Of a stretch of 6,188 nucleotides of DNA, positions 1 through 5,446 are shown one piece after another. The position numbers and the translations under genes are program-made. The notes beneath the pieces were generated by a model. The model did not search any database. It saw only the letters and a list, made by a program, of their open reading frames with translations, and had not been told where the DNA came from. The DNA comes from Verrucomicrobiota bacterium (GTDB lineage: Bacteria > Verrucomicrobiota > Kiritimatiellia > Kiritimatiellales > Tichowtungiaceae). The stretch's first letter is position 1. Every line of letters begins with the position of its first letter. The stretch lies in NCBI GenBank assembly GCA_020853375.1, contig JADYZA010000014.1:1-6188 (forward strand), in the 5' to 3' direction.

Positions 1-376
1 GCAAGATAGTGGCGATCAACGTATCCTTCACGTTCTGGTAGACCTGTCCGGTCATTTGTGAGAGTTGCTGGGGAGAAACCCGACGGCTCATCTGCATCAT
101 GTTCATCTGCACGCCCTGCATGATTTCTCCGTGGGTGATCTTCTCGCCATCAACCGTCACGACGACTTCTTCAGGGGAAAGAGCAAGCGGATTGGGCTGA
201 ATGGGCTGAGTGAACAGATCCGAGGCCTGTTGGGTTAAGTTAGCTGCTTCAGTGGCCGATGCGGACGGTGCCGCTTCTTTTGATATTTTTTTGGAACATC
301 CGGTGGTTAAAACGGCGAGTACAGCGACTGCGGCGAAGAGGCCGGCGACTTTTGTTTGCTTGACGAGTGTGGTCAT
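1..376 (-). CDS. Exported lipoprotein with SurA/PpiC-like N-terminus (partial; C-terminus off the left edge)
   Basis: Translating leftward from the ATG at 376 gives 125 open residues with no stop. Residues 1-27 form a lipoprotein signal peptide: a basic N-region (K6, K9), a hydrophobic stretch (11-23) and the lipobox-like TTGC with C27 as the lipidated cysteine. Ser28 and Lys29 follow, with no Asp at +2, which would favour the outer membrane if Lol rules apply. An Ala/Ser/Thr/Gln-rich spacer (about 33-65) follows. Residues 70-125 contain VVVTVDGEKIT and a helical segment, resembling the start of SurA/PrsA/PpiC-type chaperones ('VNGxxIT' then a helix). I infer a periplasmic foldase; the parvulin domain that would prove it is outside the window. 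An AGGGAG ribosome site (387-392) lies 10 nt before the start. The helix has a methionine-rich patch (M86, M91, M93, M94, M96). Lipoprotein status is fairly sure; the foldase assignment is moderate. Confidence 0.72.
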   Translation of the reverse strand, partial: MTTLVKQTKVAGLFAAVAVLAVLTTGCSKKISKEAAPSASATEAANLTQQASDLFTQPIQPNPLALSPEEVVVTVDGEKITHGEIMQGVQMNMMQMSRRVSPQQLSQMTGQVYQNVKDTLIATIL

Positions 377-404
377 GTTCAGAATTCTCCCTGATTGTTT
401 AATT

Positions 405-435
405 CCCTTGCCACGCAACCCTCTGCGAGCAAGGG
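405..435 (-). promoter_or_regulatory. 5'-leader stem-loop of the lipoprotein gene
   Basis: CCCTTGC (405-411) pairs perfectly with GCAAGGG (429-435), and inside it CGCA (414-417) pairs with TGCG (424-427). A CA/A internal loop separates the two stems and the apical loop is six bases. It lies between the promoter-like element and the ribosome site of the leftward lipoprotein gene, so it would sit at the very 5' end of that mRNA. No T-run follows on either strand, which argues against an intrinsic terminator. A stabilising or regulatory leader hairpin is an inference. Confidence 0.5.
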
Positions 436-442
436 CGGCATA

Positions 443-468
443 TTTATATTTAGCGGGGTTTATGTCAA
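443..468 (-). promoter_or_regulatory. Promoter-like element for the leftward lipoprotein gene
   Basis: On the minus strand a perfect TTGACA (plus-strand 463-468) is followed by AT-rich DNA containing TATAAA (443-448). The spacing between these exact hexamers is 14 nt, shorter than the usual 16-18. A weaker TAAATA at 441-446 would give 16 nt. Transcription would begin near 435, leaving a leader of about 60 nt that starts with the stem-loop at 405-435. Confidence 0.4.
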
Positions 469-493
469 TCCTGCGGCCTTTAAATAACATTCG

Positions 494-498
494 GAGAG
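494..498 (+). promoter_or_regulatory. Ribosome binding site that sets the YkgJ-type start
   Basis: GAGAG within CGGAGAG lies 8 nt before the ATG at 507. It decides the start: the reading frame is open further upstream (a possible ATG at 210), but those codons run antisense through the lipoprotein gene and its promoter region and give a non-conserved-looking peptide. The cysteine motif of the real protein begins nine residues after the 507 ATG. Confidence 0.6.
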
Positions 499-506
499 TA
501 TCGGCC

Positions 507-833
507 ATGAATTCAGCGGAAGGTTCGTTTACGTGTCAGCGATGCGGTGCCTGCTGCCGGTGGTCCGGCCACGTCTTGCTCACAGAGGCGGATATTGCAC
601 GGCTGGCGGCGGCATCCGGGCTGTCCGAAGAGGAGTTTATTGCTCGGTACACCATTCTGGCAGCCAACCGGCGGCAGTTGAGTCTGTCGGATACCTCTGA
701 CGGGCATTGTGTGTTGCTTGAAAACGACCGGTGCACTTTGTATGAGGCTCGTCCTGCACAGTGCCGAGAGTTTCCTTACGGCTGGCGGGTGGCCGAAGGC
801 TGTCCCGCTTTGGATGAAACGAGCGCAGTTTAA
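507..833 (+). CDS. YkgJ-family (UPF0153-like) cysteine-cluster protein
   Basis: A 108-residue protein with the hallmarks of the YkgJ/'Fe-S oxidoreductase-like, zinc/iron-chelating' family. It has the N-terminal cluster CQRCGACCR (C10, C13, C16, C17), an LTEADIARLA segment (25-34), then C68, C76 and CREFPYG (C86-G92), with a further Cys at 99. Members are thought to bind a metal ion or Fe-S centre through these cysteines. Their reaction is unknown, so no specific activity is claimed. All the conserved cysteines are present, so the gene looks intact; it is short but within the range of compact members. There is no signal peptide, so it is probably cytoplasmic. It is divergent from the lipoprotein gene and 68 nt upstream of fabZ, in the same direction. 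Because fabZ has its own promoter-like sequence, co-transcription is possible but not needed. Confidence 0.85.
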   Translation: MNSAEGSFTCQRCGACCRWSGHVLLTEADIARLAAASGLSEEEFIARYTILAANRRQLSLSDTSDGHCVLLENDRCTLYEARPAQCREFPYGWRVAEGCPALDETSAV

Positions 834-836
834 GCG

Positions 837-865
837 TTGAACAGAAGCGTCGTTTTCAAGATAAT
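837..865 (+). promoter_or_regulatory. Sigma70-like promoter for the fabZ-lpxA-ATPase operon
   Basis: TTGAAC (837-842, 4 of 6 consensus bases) and GATAAT (860-865, 5 of 6) are separated by exactly 17 nt. The element begins just after the stop codon of the YkgJ-type gene. Transcription would start around 872, giving a leader of about 30 nt that contains the AAGGAG site (887-892) before fabZ. Geometry and position are good; the call rests on sequence match only. Confidence 0.5.
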
Positions 866-886
866 CGCCACCCTGAACTTACTAAA

Positions 887-892
887 AAGGAG
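887..892 (+). promoter_or_regulatory. Shine-Dalgarno site of fabZ
   Basis: AAGGAG with 9 nt to the ATG at 902. It is the strongest ribosome site in the window. It settles the fabZ start, since the frame stays open upstream for more than 20 codons without a better start. Confidence 0.75.
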
Positions 893-901
893 ACCCTCTG
901 C

Positions 902-1333
902 ATGTCCGTAATCGAAGCCAGTGAAATTCTGAATATCCTGCCGCACCGCTATCCCTTTATGCTTGTCGACCGCATCATCGAACTCGAAGAAGGTAAGCGG
1001 ATCGTGGGCATCAAAAACCTCACCTTTAACGAGCTGTTCTTTCAGGGGCACTTTCCCGGACGTCCAGTTATGCCGGGCGTTCTACAGATGGAAGCTATGG
1101 CTCAGGTCGCAGGGATTCTGCTGAATAAGATGTTCGGCGGGGAAGGGAAGATTTCTTTCTTCGCGGCGATTGATAACGCCCGCTTTCGTCGGCCAGTTGT
1201 GCCGGGCGACACGCTCCGGATGGAAATTGACATCGTCAACGCCAAGCCTCGCCTTTCCAAGGTGCACGCCAAGGCCTTTGTTGGCGACAAGCTGGTTTCT
1301 GAAGCCGATCTGATGTTCAGCTCCGCAGGGTAA
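902..1333 (+). CDS. fabZ: 3-hydroxyacyl-[acyl-carrier-protein] dehydratase FabZ
   Basis: A 143-residue hot-dog-fold dehydratase, the normal length for FabZ. It removes water from (3R)-hydroxyacyl-ACP to give trans-2-enoyl-ACP in the cytoplasmic type II fatty acid cycle, and so competes with lipid A synthesis for 3-hydroxyacyl-ACP. The family signature is complete: LPHRYPFMLVDR (13-24), GHFPGRPVMPGVLQMEAMAQ (49-68) with catalytic His50 and Glu64, and FRRPVVPGD near the C-terminus. In some PVC lineages FabZ is fused behind LpxC; here it is a separate gene with its own ribosome site, and the upstream neighbour is not LpxC. It is 7 nt upstream of lpxA, the usual pairing in lipid A clusters, although lpxD, lpxB and lpxC are not in view. 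The function assignment is secure. Confidence 0.97.
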   Translation: MSVIEASEILNILPHRYPFMLVDRIIELEEGKRIVGIKNLTFNELFFQGHFPGRPVMPGVLQMEAMAQVAGILLNKMFGGEGKISFFAAIDNARFRRPVVPGDTLRMEIDIVNAKPRLSKVHAKAFVGDKLVSEADLMFSSAG

Positions 1334-1340
1334 TTGCAAT

Positions 1341-2114
1341 ATGAGCAATATACATTCCACAGCGATTGTTGGCGACGGCGCCTTGCTCGGCGCGGATGTG
1401 AAGCTGGGCCCGTACAGCGTGGTCGGTTCAGGTGTGAAAATCGGTGACGGAACCGAGCTCATGGCTCATGCCGTCGTTGACGGCAATACAACCATCGGAG
1501 CCGGTTGTGTCATCCACCCGTTCGCCCGTGTCGGCGGCCCGACACAGGATTTAAAATTCAAAGGCGGTTCGCCCGGCGTGATTGTTGGTGACAAGACCGT
1601 CATTCGTGAATGTGTCACCATTAATGCTGGAACGAACGACGGGGAAATGACCGAGGTCGGCTCCGGTTGCTTGCTGATGGCCTACAGCCACGTCGCTCAC
1701 GCTTGTAAGGTTGGTAACGGCGTAATCATCGCTAACGGCACGCAGCTCGCAGGCGATGTGATTGTCGAGGATTTTGCCATCATTGAAGGACTCTGCGGCG
1801 TTGTTCAGTTCCGCCGGATCGGCAAGATGGCCTTTTTGGGCGGCTACACCAAAGCCACCAAAGATGTGCCGCCCTTTATGATTGCCGATGGACTCGATAT
1901 TGAAATCCGCGGGTTCAACAAGATTGGCATGGAGCGCCGCGGCGTATCTGAAGAGTCCCGGAATGCGATCAAAGAGGCTTATCGCATTCTTTACCGCCAG
2001 AAACTTCCCATCGCCGAAGCTCTTGAACAGATGGAAAAGGATCTTCCGTCCACGCCGGAAGTTCAACACTTGATCAATTTCATACGCACCTCAAAAGCCG
2101 GCATCGTGAGATGA
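1341..2114 (+). CDS. lpxA: UDP-N-acetylglucosamine O-acyltransferase LpxA (lipid A step 1)
   Basis: A 257-residue protein, close to the usual 255-270. It transfers a 3-hydroxyacyl chain from ACP to the 3-OH of UDP-GlcNAc, the first step of lipid A synthesis, in the cytoplasm. Residues 1 to about 185 are hexapeptide repeats forming a left-handed beta helix; about 190-257 is the helical C-terminal domain, ending in the family-typical STRGLIR-like 'TSKAGIVR'. YSHVAHAC (115-122) carries the catalytic His120, equivalent to E. coli His125, and VVQF gives Gln156 (E. coli Gln161). The residue aligned with E. coli Gly173, part of the acyl-length ruler, is Gly168, which predicts a long (about C14) hydroxyacyl donor rather than C10; this is an inference. 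An AGGG site (1327-1330) overlaps the end of fabZ. The stop is separated by one base from the next ATG, so translation of the ATPase is probably coupled. Confidence 0.97.
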   Translation: MSNIHSTAIVGDGALLGADVKLGPYSVVGSGVKIGDGTELMAHAVVDGNTTIGAGCVIHPFARVGGPTQDLKFKGGSPGVIVGDKTVIRECVTINAGTNDGEMTEVGSGCLLMAYSHVAHACKVGNGVIIANGTQLAGDVIVEDFAIIEGLCGVVQFRRIGKMAFLGGYTKATKDVPPFMIADGLDIEIRGFNKIGMERRGVSEESRNAIKEAYRILYRQKLPIAEALEQMEKDLPSTPEVQHLINFIRTSKAGIVR

Positions 2115-2115
2115 A

Positions 2116-3834
2116 ATGAAGAACAGCCAGCTAGCGGATTTATTACAGCGGACAGAGCTCTTTACACCGGAACAGGTGCAGGAGCTTCTTCCCGCTGTGG
2201 CCGAGGCGGGTGCTGGATTCACCGATACGATCGTTGAGAAGACCGGTGTTCGAGAGGAGATATTTCTCGAAGCCCTTGCCGTCGCCATGACGTTGCCCTT
2301 CATGCGTCTCGCCAAGGCCGAGATCGCGCCCGGACTGCTGGCCCGAGTTCCGCCAAAAGCCGTTTTTCAATACAATATCATGCCGGTTTCTGAAGAGGGC
2401 GGCGCGCTGTGCATTGCCACAGCAAATCCGTTGCAGCCTGGACTGATCGACGCAATGAGGCTCGTCACCGGCGGACGGATCAGGCTGGCACTCAGTCCAT
2501 CGTCCGACATCGCGTCGGCGGCGAAACGTCTTTATGGCGTCGGCGCCGAAACGCTCGACCGGATGATGCAGGACGACGACCGGATCAATCTCGACGAGGA
2601 AGGTCTTTTCAAACAGGACTTGAGCGAGCTGGATCAGGAAGCATCGGTCGTTAAATTTGTGAACCAGATTATCTGGGAAGCTCATCAGAATCGCGCCACT
2701 GATATTCATATTGAGCCGATGGAAGTTGATTTGCGTATCCGTTACCGCATCGATGGGGTTTTGATTCAAACGCCGGTTCCCGCCACGCTCAAGCGCTTCC
2801 AGTCTTCGATTATTTCGCGCATCAAAGTCATGGCGAACATGGATATTGCCGAAAAGCGTCTGCCGCAGGATGGCCGCATCAGCTTGCGTATCCAAGGTGA
2901 GGAAATCGACGTGCGAGTTTCCACCATGCCGACGGTCTACGGCGAAAGCGTCAGCCTCCGTCTTCTTTTGCGCGGAAGCGGCATGATTGGCATGGACCAG
3001 CTCGGCTTGAACGCGGAGGACGGTAAAATCTTGAAAAAGATGATCACCCGTCCGCACGGAATTCTTCTTTGCACCGGCCCGACCGGTTCGGGAAAATCGA
3101 CTTCGCTTTACGCCTGGTTGCACACAATCAATTCGGTCGACATCCGGATCATGTCGGCGGAAGACCCGATTGAGTACGAAATGGCCGGCGTTAATCAGGT
3201 CCAGATGAAACCGGAAATTGGACTTACTTTCGCCCATGCTTTGCGCACATTTCTACGCCAAGATCCCGACGTCATCATGGTGGGGGAAATCCGCGACCGC
3301 GAAACGGCGGAAATTGCCATTCGCGCGGCGCTGACCGGACATCTGGTTTTCAGCACACTGCACACCAACGACTCCGCCGCCAGTATCAGTCGCCTTCTCG
3401 ATATGGGCATTGAGCCGTTTCTTGTGGCATCTGCCGTCGAAGGTATTGTTGCCCAGCGCCTTGTTCGCCGGTTGTGTCCGAACTGCCGCCGTCCGGTTGA
3501 GGTGAACGACGTCCGCCGCACCCTTCTGGAGAAGGAAGGATTTCCGGTGGAGGTTTTGCACCTTCATCCGATTTATGAGCCGGTCGGCTGCGACGAATGC
3601 CGCGGCTCCGGATTTAAGGGGCGAACCGGCATTTACGAGATTCTGACTGTGGATGATCATATTCGTCCGCTCATCATTAACCGGGCCGCTTCGAGCGAGA
3701 TCAAACGGGAAGCCATGCGCCACGGACTACACACCTTGCGCGAAGACGGCTGGCTTAAAGTCCTCGATGGCATCACGACGATTGAGGAAATCCTGCGCGT
3801 CACCGAAGAAGACGAAGAAGAATCCGCGCTCTAG
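2116..3834 (+). CDS. GspE/PilB-family assembly ATPase (type II secretion or type IV pilus)
   Basis: A 572-residue cytoplasmic ATPase that would power pseudopilus or pilus assembly at the inner membrane as a hexamer. Residues about 1-145 are an N-terminal MshEN/T2SSE-N-like domain. About 175-300 is the N2 domain with ATDIHIEP (194-201) and RIRYRIDGVL (207-216). The RecA-like core has Walker A GPTGSGKST (321-329), an Asp box around SAEDPIEYE (347-355), Walker B VIMVGEIRD (387-394 region, Glu391) and a His box GHLVFSTLHTND (408-419; His409, His416). A zinc-type tetracysteine follows, C454/C457 and C492/C495, then IYEIL and a very acidic tail. All catalytic motifs are intact. GspE and PilB share these motifs and no other secretion or pilus gene is nearby, so I do not choose between them; a PilT-type retraction ATPase is excluded by length and the tetracysteine. 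It follows lpxA with a 1-nt gap and only a weak GTGAG ribosome site. Confidence 0.93.
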   Translation: MKNSQLADLLQRTELFTPEQVQELLPAVAEAGAGFTDTIVEKTGVREEIFLEALAVAMTLPFMRLAKAEIAPGLLARVPPKAVFQYNIMPVSEEGGALCIATANPLQPGLIDAMRLVTGGRIRLALSPSSDIASAAKRLYGVGAETLDRMMQDDDRINLDEEGLFKQDLSELDQEASVVKFVNQIIWEAHQNRATDIHIEPMEVDLRIRYRIDGVLIQTPVPATLKRFQSSIISRIKVMANMDIAEKRLPQDGRISLRIQGEEIDVRVSTMPTVYGESVSLRLLLRGSGMIGMDQLGLNAEDGKILKKMITRPHGILLCTGPTGSGKSTSLYAWLHTINSVDIRIMSAEDPIEYEMAGVNQVQMKPEIGLTFAHALRTFLRQDPDVIMVGEIRDRETAEIAIRAALTGHLVFSTLHTNDSAASISRLLDMGIEPFLVASAVEGIVAQRLVRRLCPNCRRPVEVNDVRRTLLEKEGFPVEVLHLHPIYEPVGCDECRGSGFKGRTGIYEILTVDDHIRPLIINRAASSEIKREAMRHGLHTLREDGWLKVLDGITTIEEILRVTEEDEEESAL

Positions 3835-3846
3835 CCGGATTCGGGC

Positions 3847-4602
3847 TTATTCCTCGAAGGCCTGCAACATTCCTTTGAGAGCCGCCTCGGAATCCAGCAC
3901 CGGACGGAAGGGAGCGGTTTCCGCTTTGTTCAAATTCCCGATCCCCCTTGTCAGCGTCTCCACCGACGTGGCTGAAATATGTTCCGGATGTTCGTAAAGA
4001 TCCTCGAACAACCCTTTGACAGCCCGTCCGAGCAGTTCACGCCGCGAACCGGTCTCTCCGGCAAGAGCCTCCTGCATGTCAGTTTGCACCTTTCTGTACA
4101 AGCGGGCCAGCGCTTTGCGCTGCACTTCCGGATGCGCACCGATGGGCGGCACTTCCGGCCCGCTCCCCGGCTGAATAGAGTTTGCGGCGGCTTCCAGCGC
4201 GGTTGGAAGCGGAATGCCTGCAGCGGACAACTCCAGCGATTCCATGGTGTTTTTAATTTCAGAAAGCAACCGGTTGGGCGGGCACTGGGATTTGGTGAAG
4301 AATTTTTGAACGCCCAGCGGGCAGACTTCATCGAGCAGTTTTTGCATATGTCCGTTGGAGAAAATGATTACCGGAACATCCTTCAGTTCTGAGATGGCGC
4401 GAATTTTCTTGAGAACATCCACGCCGCTCAGTCCCGGCATATTCAGATCCAGAATGATTGTGTCCGGACGCAAAGTTTCCAGCATTGAGAGAGCCTGTTC
4501 TCCGCCGTTAGCCGTTTCAACCCGGTACCCTTCACCCGCGAGTTTTGTGCGGTACAGCGTGGTCACGAACAGGTCGTCATCTACAAATAGAATCGTTTTC
4601 AT
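3847..4602 (-). CDS. Response regulator: REC domain with uncharacterised helical C-terminal region
   Basis: A 251-residue protein. Residues 1 to about 120 form a complete receiver domain: acidic pocket D8-D10 in FVDDD, phospho-acceptor Asp52 in ILDLNMPG, Ser82 in VIIFSN at the conserved Thr/Ser position, and Lys104 in FFTKSQ. Ser rather than Pro follows the lysine. A Pro/Gly/Ala-rich linker (about 125-157) leads to a helical part (about 158-225) containing ALARLYRKVQTDMQEAL and LFEDLYEHPEHI. It shows no helix-turn-helix, GGDEF, EAL, HD-GYP or kinase motif. The helical part faintly recalls the segment that precedes HD-GYP domains in response regulators, but the protein ends before any HD or GYP motif. 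The start overlaps the Hpt stop by 4 nt, so the two are translationally coupled and phosphate probably passes Hpt to Asp52. The gene converges on the ATPase, with 12 nt between stop codons. Confidence 0.88.
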   Translation of the reverse strand: MKTILFVDDDLFVTTLYRTKLAGEGYRVETANGGEQALSMLETLRPDTIILDLNMPGLSGVDVLKKIRAISELKDVPVIIFSNGHMQKLLDEVCPLGVQKFFTKSQCPPNRLLSEIKNTMESLELSAAGIPLPTALEAAANSIQPGSGPEVPPIGAHPEVQRKALARLYRKVQTDMQEALAGETGSRRELLGRAVKGLFEDLYEHPEHISATSVETLTRGIGNLNKAETAPFRPVLDSEAALKGMLQAFEE

Positions 4603-4958
4603 GATGCGAAAGAGCAGTCAAAGTACGCTTCCAGAGCGGTTTTCGCGGCAGACATTTCATTTCTGATGCCCTCGATCTGTCCGAGAATATCCGGCGGCAT
4701 TTCCTGTGCGCTCGACAGTTCCAGAGCTTTCAGCAAAGTCGACAGCTTGATCAGCCCGCAGGAAATACTCGATCCAGCGCACTTGTGTGCAATGGCGGAA
4801 ACCTTTTCCTCATCACCGTCTGTGACGGCCTGATCGAGCCGGGCAAGTTCCTGTCCGGTCAAATCCAGATAGAGACGGGCTAAGTCCTTGGCGATATCTC
4901 GATTTCCGCCCGTGGCATCCATCAAGGCAGCTATATCCATATCTTTCAAAGCGTCCAT
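4599..4958 (-). CDS. Free-standing Hpt (histidine phosphotransfer) domain protein
   Basis: A 119-residue helical protein matching a single Hpt domain. Such proteins carry a phosphoryl group between a hybrid kinase receiver and a downstream response regulator, and have no enzyme activity of their own. The phospho-acceptor motif is AIAHKCAGSS, with His58 followed by Gly62-Ser63. The position where many Hpt domains have Lys (HxxKGS) is Ala61, a substitution also seen as 'HKLAGS' in the family. The preceding amphipathic helix (FLxLTGQELARL-like) and LSTLLKALE after the motif fit the four-helix bundle. I chose the ATG at 4958 over a TTG at 4994: that TTG is part of a good -35 box, and the -10 box lies between it and the ATG. 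No ribosome site precedes the ATG, consistent with a leaderless message. It shares ATGA with the response regulator gene. Confidence 0.87.
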   Translation of the reverse strand: MDALKDMDIAALMDATGGNRDIAKDLARLYLDLTGQELARLDQAVTDGDEEKVSAIAHKCAGSSISCGLIKLSTLLKALELSSAQEMPPDILGQIEGIRNEMSAAKTALEAYFDCSFAS

Positions 4959-4965
4959 GGCGCGG

Positions 4966-4994
4966 AATATAGGTTGCGCGCCTAGGCTTCGCAA
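4966..4994 (-). promoter_or_regulatory. Promoter of the Hpt-REC operon, predicted to give a leaderless mRNA
   Basis: On the minus strand TTGCGA (plus-strand 4989-4994, 4 of 6 consensus) and TATATT (4966-4971, 5 of 6) are 17 nt apart. Only 7 nt separate the -10 box from the ATG at 4958, so the expected start of transcription falls at or next to the A of the start codon. The lack of any Shine-Dalgarno sequence there agrees with this. Confidence 0.5.
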
Positions 4995-4995
4995 C
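4973..4995. promoter_or_regulatory. Operator-like inverted repeat within the Hpt promoter
   Basis: GTTGCG (4973-4978) and CGCAAC (4990-4995) are perfect inverted arms. Between them lies the 8-bp palindrome GCCTAGGC (4980-4987), whose centre is within half a base of the outer centre. The element covers the whole -35 box and nearly all of the -35/-10 spacer of the Hpt promoter, the usual place for a repressor site. The regulator is unknown. Confidence 0.45.
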
Positions 4996-5135
4996 AGGAA
5001 AAGGCCTCGGAAGATTTCCTAGCGGCCTGACGGAATAATTTTCCTGCCGGTTGCTTTTCCTCCAGAACGAGATAATCTACTGCCCTGAAAGGAAGTTCGC
5101 GTCCGGTTGATAACCCGTGGCGCGCGGTCAAAATT

Positions 5136-5429
5136 ATGCAGAAACAAGATTGGATGGCGGTAGGAACTAAATTGCTGGGGATTTATGTCGCGGTGTTGGC
5201 TTCAATCGGAGCTGCCACGGCTGTATTGAACACGTTGATGACTCTGGTTTTTTCCGATCGGCCCGCAGGTATCGGATTTTTCAAAATGCTCGGAGTCATT
5301 TTGGTCAAAGTTCTCCTCTTCGGTTTAATTGTTCCGGCCGCGCAGGCAATTGTGGCCTGGTTGCTGATCAAGCGCACCTGCTGGTGCCTTAAAAAAGCCG
5401 GACTGGGTTGCGAACCGCCGCAGATGTAA
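5136..5429 (+). CDS. Small two-helix inner-membrane protein, unknown function
   Basis: I do not recognise this 97-residue protein. Two long hydrophobic segments (about 11-39 and 45-78) are joined by a short polar turn, SDRPAG. Both ends are charged: MQKQDW before the first helix and KRTCWCLKKAG after the second. By the positive-inside rule both termini would face the cytoplasm with a small external loop. Three cysteines (82, 84 and 91) cluster in the C-terminal tail; whether they bind metal is unknown. The ATG at 5136 has no clear ribosome site, and the next in-frame Met (residue 7, 5154) is an alternative start. The photolyase gene begins 17 nt after its stop, in the same direction, so they may be co-transcribed, with the terminator-like hairpin at 5481-5511 between most of the two coding sequences. 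The composition supports a real gene. Confidence 0.7.
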   Translation: MQKQDWMAVGTKLLGIYVAVLASIGAATAVLNTLMTLVFSDRPAGIGFFKMLGVILVKVLLFGLIVPAAQAIVAWLLIKRTCWCLKKAGLGCEPPQM

Positions 5430-5446
5430 TCCGTAGGACGGGGAAA

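Noticed and set aside
91..119. Methionine-rich patch in the lipoprotein as a copper-binding motif
   Set aside because: The methionines (residues 86-96) fall in a segment predicted to be a helix of the SurA-like N-domain, where Met is common as a hydrophobic residue; there is no His/Met spacing typical of copper sites.
459..486. Plus-strand promoter for the YkgJ-type gene
   Set aside because: AT-rich hexamers such as TAAATA (481-486) exist but have no acceptable -35 partner at 16-18 nt.
210..506. Possible 99-residue N-terminal extension of the YkgJ-type protein from an ATG at 210
   Set aside because: The extra codons run antisense through the lipoprotein gene and its leader. The ribosome site at 494-498 and the family's cysteine motif both fit the ATG at 507.
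842..901. FabZ as the tail of an LpxC-FabZ fusion, because the frame stays open upstream
   Set aside because: The upstream codons give no LpxC sequence, there is a strong ribosome site 9 nt before the ATG, and the preceding DNA encodes the YkgJ-type protein in another frame.
2143..3237. Long open frame opposite the ATPase gene (minus strand)
   Set aside because: It lies wholly within a gene with intact ATPase motifs; its translation is rich in His, Arg and Asn with no recognisable domain, as expected for an antisense shadow in GC-rich DNA.
3834..3848. Possible bidirectional terminator between the converging ATPase and response regulator genes
   Set aside because: AGCC/GGCT can pair as a 4-5 bp stem with a bulge, but it is weak and has no T-run on either side; only 12 nt separate the stop codons.
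5051..5078. Promoter for the small membrane protein (TTGCTT and TAATCT, or GATAAT)
   Set aside because: Either the -10 match is poor (3 of 6 at 16 nt) or the spacing is too short (14 nt for GATAAT). A second candidate, TTGATA at 5107-5112, would put the -10 against the start codon. None is convincing.
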